From JBJFGR01 sp051892875 (GTDB taxonomy: Bacteria; Pseudomonadota; Gammaproteobacteria; Enterobacterales; Succinivibrionaceae): DNA of 16,937 nucleotides. Below are positions 14,604 to 16,937 of this stretch, piece by piece (the first letter of the stretch is position 1; each line of letters starts with the position of its first letter). The notes beneath the pieces were generated by a model, which worked only from the letters and a program-made list of their open reading frames with translations, was not told where the DNA came from and did no database searches. The translations under genes were made by a program, and so were the position numbers. The DNA lies in assembly GCA_051892875.1 (NCBI GenBank), contig JBJFGR010000041.1:1-16937 (forward strand), written 5' to 3'.

Positions 14604-14700
14604 TAGGATAATTTAACAAAACCTCAAGAAGTTGTATATTATTAAAATGAATGAAGTGATTAACTTCATTATAAATCTTATAATATAGGAGGTCTTCAAA
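14604..14700 (+). promoter_or_regulatory. Divergent intergenic region with 8-bp inverted repeat
   Basis: This space separates cassette 2 from the plus-strand 159-residue gene and must hold the plus-strand promoter. AATGAAGT (14650-14657) and ACTTCATT (14663-14670) form an inverted repeat with a 5-nt loop, 31 bases before the ATG. It could be an operator or an mRNA hairpin. TATAAT occurs just before the SD (AGGAGG) but is too close to the start to be a normal -10 box. Confidence 0.35.
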
Positions 14701-15180
14701 ATGAAGATACGATTAATTGACCTTGAAGAAGAGGAACAACAAAAGCATAAACCTAAGTATACATCTTGGGATGAGTTTATAAGTACAAACTCTGTTCCTG
14801 AAGATGTGAAACAAGAACCACCTAATGATATAATACCATCTAAAGTAATGGTAATAAATAATGTATCTGTTACTATAGATGAGAATCTTAAAGGTGATTT
14901 TACATTCAAAGTAGATTCTGACTTTGCTAAGCTTCAAGACAATTCTATGATAAATATAGATATTACCTGTAAGGAAGCTATAGCATTCGACGAAAACATC
15001 ACACAAGAAAAACTCAAGTCTATAATCAGACGCTGTGGGGTACTTGAGAAGTACAAAAATTACTTCACTAATGACCCTGACATAATTATTAACAGTTATA
15101 CTCTAATGGTAAAAAAGGAATATCAATTTTTTGATGAATTCAAAGAAGGAGTTCTTATTGCTGAAGAGATATTCGAATAA
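14701..15180 (+). CDS. Unknown 159-residue acidic protein upstream of beta-prime N-fragment
   Basis: I do not recognise this protein. The first 50 residues are charged and Pro-rich and look disordered (LIDLEEEEQQKHKPK, SVPEDVKQEPPNDIIP). From residue 48 a beta-rich domain follows (VMVINNVSVTIDENLKGDFT, SMINIDITCKEAIAF) and then a helical C-terminal part (EKLKSIIRRCGVLEKYKNYF). It is in the same orientation as the RNA polymerase N-fragment gene with 50 bases between them and no terminator, so they are probably one transcript. A polymerase-associated factor is possible but has no direct sequence support. The start is set by AGGAGG (14688-14693). Confidence 0.8.
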   Translation: MKIRLIDLEEEEQQKHKPKYTSWDEFISTNSVPEDVKQEPPNDIIPSKVMVINNVSVTIDENLKGDFTFKVDSDFAKLQDNSMINIDITCKEAIAFDENITQEKLKSIIRRCGVLEKYKNYFTNDPDIIINSYTLMVKKEYQFFDEFKEGVLIAEEIFE

Positions 15181-15230
15181 TACATCTAGAGTAACTAATT
15201 AATAAATCATTAAAATGGGAGGTTGTCTAA

Positions 15231-16763
15231 ATGGACACAATAAATAATATTATCGAAGATGATATGGAGAGTATGCATGAAATAAATATCAATGCTAGAT
15301 ATCCTAAATCTGAAGATTATGAATATATTTGTAGTATAGAAAGGCTTAATCTGGATAAAGAAAAGGTTAAAGACCTAAATACAAATAACGGATTCATTAT
15401 TCGTAAAAAACAAAATATTAAAAAGGATATGAAGTCTGATGAAGGCATCTTTAGTCCTAAGTTTGGTAAAACTCTACATGATGCCAATGCTTATGAAAAT
15501 AGGTATAAATGTAAGTGTGGGCATCTTGAAGGCTCAATACATTCAGGTATGATTTGCGAGTATTGTAAGACTCCAGTCAAATATGTATCTGATAATTTTG
15601 AATACTTTGGATGGATATGTATCAAAGAACCATATAAACTTATTCACCCTAATCTATATAAATCTTTACAGAGTCTTATAGGATCTAAAGAGTTAGATAA
15701 TATCTTGAACTCTAATGATAATATCAATGAAAATGGTTTTATTGTAGAGCAAGAACGTAGTAAATCATCACCATTTGCTGGTATTGGTGTAATGGAGTTT
15801 AAAGCAAGAATTCTTGAAATTCTTGAATTCTATAAGAATAAAAAACCTGCAAAGATTGAGTATTATAATGGCATAATGGAGAACCTAGATAAATTATTCT
15901 TTGGTTCTATACCTGTATATACAACTCAATTAAGACCTTTCTCTGTGGACGACAATAAGTTCAATTTTGAGGGCGATAATGAAATCTATAACAATCTAGC
16001 AGCTCAAGCTAGTAGAGTTAATAAAGACGTCTTATTTATGAAAAGGAAATCTAAGCCAGAGAAACAGATTTTGTATGCTATGCAACAGAATGTAAATCTT
16101 TTATATGCAGATATGGAAAAAGTAATAGCACAGAAGAAAGGATATGTTAGAACATTAATAGGCGGAAGATTTAACTTCTGCTCTAAAGTTGTTATTGTTC
16201 CGAATCCTAGTTTAGAGATAGACCAAATTAAATTGCCTTATGCGAGTATGATTGAAATATTCCAACAAAGAATTATCAACATACTTTGTAAAACTTATTC
16301 ACCTTCTGAAGCTTATAAGATTTGGGATTCTGCTAGAAACATTCTGGATAGAAACATTGCTAATCTTATCGAAAGCATTATAGAAAGTGAATATGTAGGA
16401 GTATTCTTTGGTCGTAATCCTAGTATCTGCTCCGAGTCTATTAGACAAATGAGAGTAGTAGGGTTAAATTATGATTATTCATGTAGTGTACCACTTCAAA
16501 TATTGTCAGGTTTTGGTGCTGATTTTGATGGTGATACTATGTATGCTATGTGGATTAATAATAAAGAAGTCCTAGAAATGGCTAAAAGAATATTCAATCC
16601 TCGTTATGCTGGTCAAATTAGTAGAAACGATGGATTATTTAATTCTAATGTATCTTTACAATCTGATACTATGATTAATATGAATAGCTTCGCTTTCTTA
16701 GGAAGAGATAACTATTCTGGTGATAAACTAGCTAAGATTAGAGCAGCTAAAGAATCTAAATAA
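15231..16763 (+). CDS. Phage RNA polymerase beta-prime N-terminal fragment with DFDGD active site
   Basis: This is the N-terminal part of a multisubunit RNA polymerase beta-prime subunit, 510 residues. It carries the first zinc site, Cys94-x-Cys96-x12-Cys109-x2-Cys112, with the same spacing as the bacterial clamp zinc site. After a divergent clamp region comes GGRFNFCSKVVIVPNPSL (311-328), the counterpart of the bacterial K-R-x-D-Y-S-G-R-S-V-I stretch, then FFGRNPSICSESIRQMRV for the bacterial NRAPTLH segment. DFDGD (Asp431, Asp433, Asp435), the metal-binding catalytic triad, follows. It ends about 70 residues after the active site, close to where the minus-strand fragment at 12479-13696 begins in the family alignment. 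The two therefore complement each other, as in phiKZ- and PBS1/AR9-like phages. It is followed by a terminator. Confidence 0.95.
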   Translation: MDTINNIIEDDMESMHEININARYPKSEDYEYICSIERLNLDKEKVKDLNTNNGFIIRKKQNIKKDMKSDEGIFSPKFGKTLHDANAYENRYKCKCGHLEGSIHSGMICEYCKTPVKYVSDNFEYFGWICIKEPYKLIHPNLYKSLQSLIGSKELDNILNSNDNINENGFIVEQERSKSSPFAGIGVMEFKARILEILEFYKNKKPAKIEYYNGIMENLDKLFFGSIPVYTTQLRPFSVDDNKFNFEGDNEIYNNLAAQASRVNKDVLFMKRKSKPEKQILYAMQQNVNLLYADMEKVIAQKKGYVRTLIGGRFNFCSKVVIVPNPSLEIDQIKLPYASMIEIFQQRIINILCKTYSPSEAYKIWDSARNILDRNIANLIESIIESEYVGVFFGRNPSICSESIRQMRVVGLNYDYSCSVPLQILSGFGADFDGDTMYAMWINNKEVLEMAKRIFNPRYAGQISRNDGLFNSNVSLQSDTMINMNSFAFLGRDNYSGDKLAKIRAAKESK

Positions 16764-16774
16764 CAAAACGAGTG

Positions 16775-16803
16775 AGGGTGGAGAAATCCACCCTTTATTT
16801 TTT
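16775..16803 (+). terminator. Intrinsic terminator after beta-prime N-fragment
   Basis: AGGGTGGA (16775-16782) pairs with TCCACCCT (16787-16794) around a GAAA loop, followed by TTATTTTTTT. This is a compact, textbook rho-independent terminator, 12 bases after the stop codon. Confidence 0.92.
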
Positions 16804-16835
16804 AATAAAACATTATAATAAGGAGAAGTGATTTT

Positions 16836-16937
16836 ATGTTAAAATTCAAATCAATTCCAATGTCTATAGATGATCCTAAACTAAACGATAAGATTATATT
16901 AGATGCTTTTGAGCAAATCAAATCTCTGGATCATAGA
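16836..16937 (+). CDS. Start of an unknown gene, 3' end outside window
   Basis: The first 34 codons are visible (MLKFKSIPMSIDDPKLNDKI, then a helical stretch), with AAGGAG 10 bases before the ATG and no stop before the window ends. Too little is present to name a family. Its place right after a beta-prime fragment makes another polymerase piece one possibility, without direct support. Confidence 0.65.
   Translation, partial: MLKFKSIPMSIDDPKLNDKIILDAFEQIKSLDHR

Noticed and set aside
14613..15006. Two minus-strand open frames over the 159-residue gene
   Set aside because: They are antisense to a gene with a strong SD and operon context; composition is that of complementary-strand noise.
1..16937. 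tRNA genes, CRISPR arrays, insertion sequences
   Set aside because: No cloverleaf with a conserved T-arm, no regularly spaced repeats and no transposase-like protein were seen on either strand.

Overview
The window looks like part of the genome of a very large, AT-rich tailed phage (jumbo-phage type), probably infecting a Gram-positive Firmicutes host. Three things support this. It carries two pieces of a multisubunit RNA polymerase beta-prime subunit, as in phiKZ-like and PBS1/AR9-like phages. It carries a GH25 endolysin with an SH3-like C-terminal wall-binding region typical of Firmicutes phages. The rest is mostly long, weakly recognisable structural proteins rich in beta-helix and leucine-rich-repeat features. 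Genes are tightly packed with strong Shine-Dalgarno (SD) sequences and standard stop codons, including TAG.

Layout. Positions 1-1926 hold the 3' part of a beta-helix-like virion protein. Positions 1997-3717 form a probable lysis cluster: GH25 endolysin, a protein with two peptidoglycan-binding-like repeats, and a 57-residue single-span membrane protein. Positions 3720-4282 are an unusual island. It contains a hairpin with a possible anti-SD loop, an 80-residue gene with foreign-looking arginine codons, a 144-nt rod-shaped RNA closed by a perfect 17-bp helix, and a strong terminator. Positions 4342-11603 are a plus-strand run of six genes: an unknown helical protein, a membrane-anchored protein, a 1004-residue protein ending in a BspA-type leucine-rich repeat (LRR), a beta-helix protein, an LRR-tailed protein and a further structural protein.

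Positions 11640-14605 are on the minus strand. They hold the middle part of beta-prime (F-loop region, bridge helix, second zinc site, trigger helix) between two cassettes. Each cassette has the same promoter-proximal block, the same elaborate roughly 175-185-nt 5' leader RNA and the same terminator, but the two encode unrelated unknown proteins of 172 and 191 residues. Positions 14701-16763 return to the plus strand with an unknown 159-residue protein and the N-terminal part of beta-prime (first zinc site and the DFDGD catalytic motif). A new gene begins at 16836 and runs off the window.

The most interesting object is the twin-cassette system. Its leader RNA shows two compensatory base-pair changes in one helix, a conserved 7-nt loop complementary to a conserved downstream 7-mer, and a predicted H-type pseudoknot. 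Together these point to a phage cis-regulatory RNA reused for different cargo genes. The rod-shaped RNA after the 80-residue gene is a second candidate, and the split beta-prime that stops just after the trigger helix is a third. I could not assign any of the RNAs to a described class by eye.
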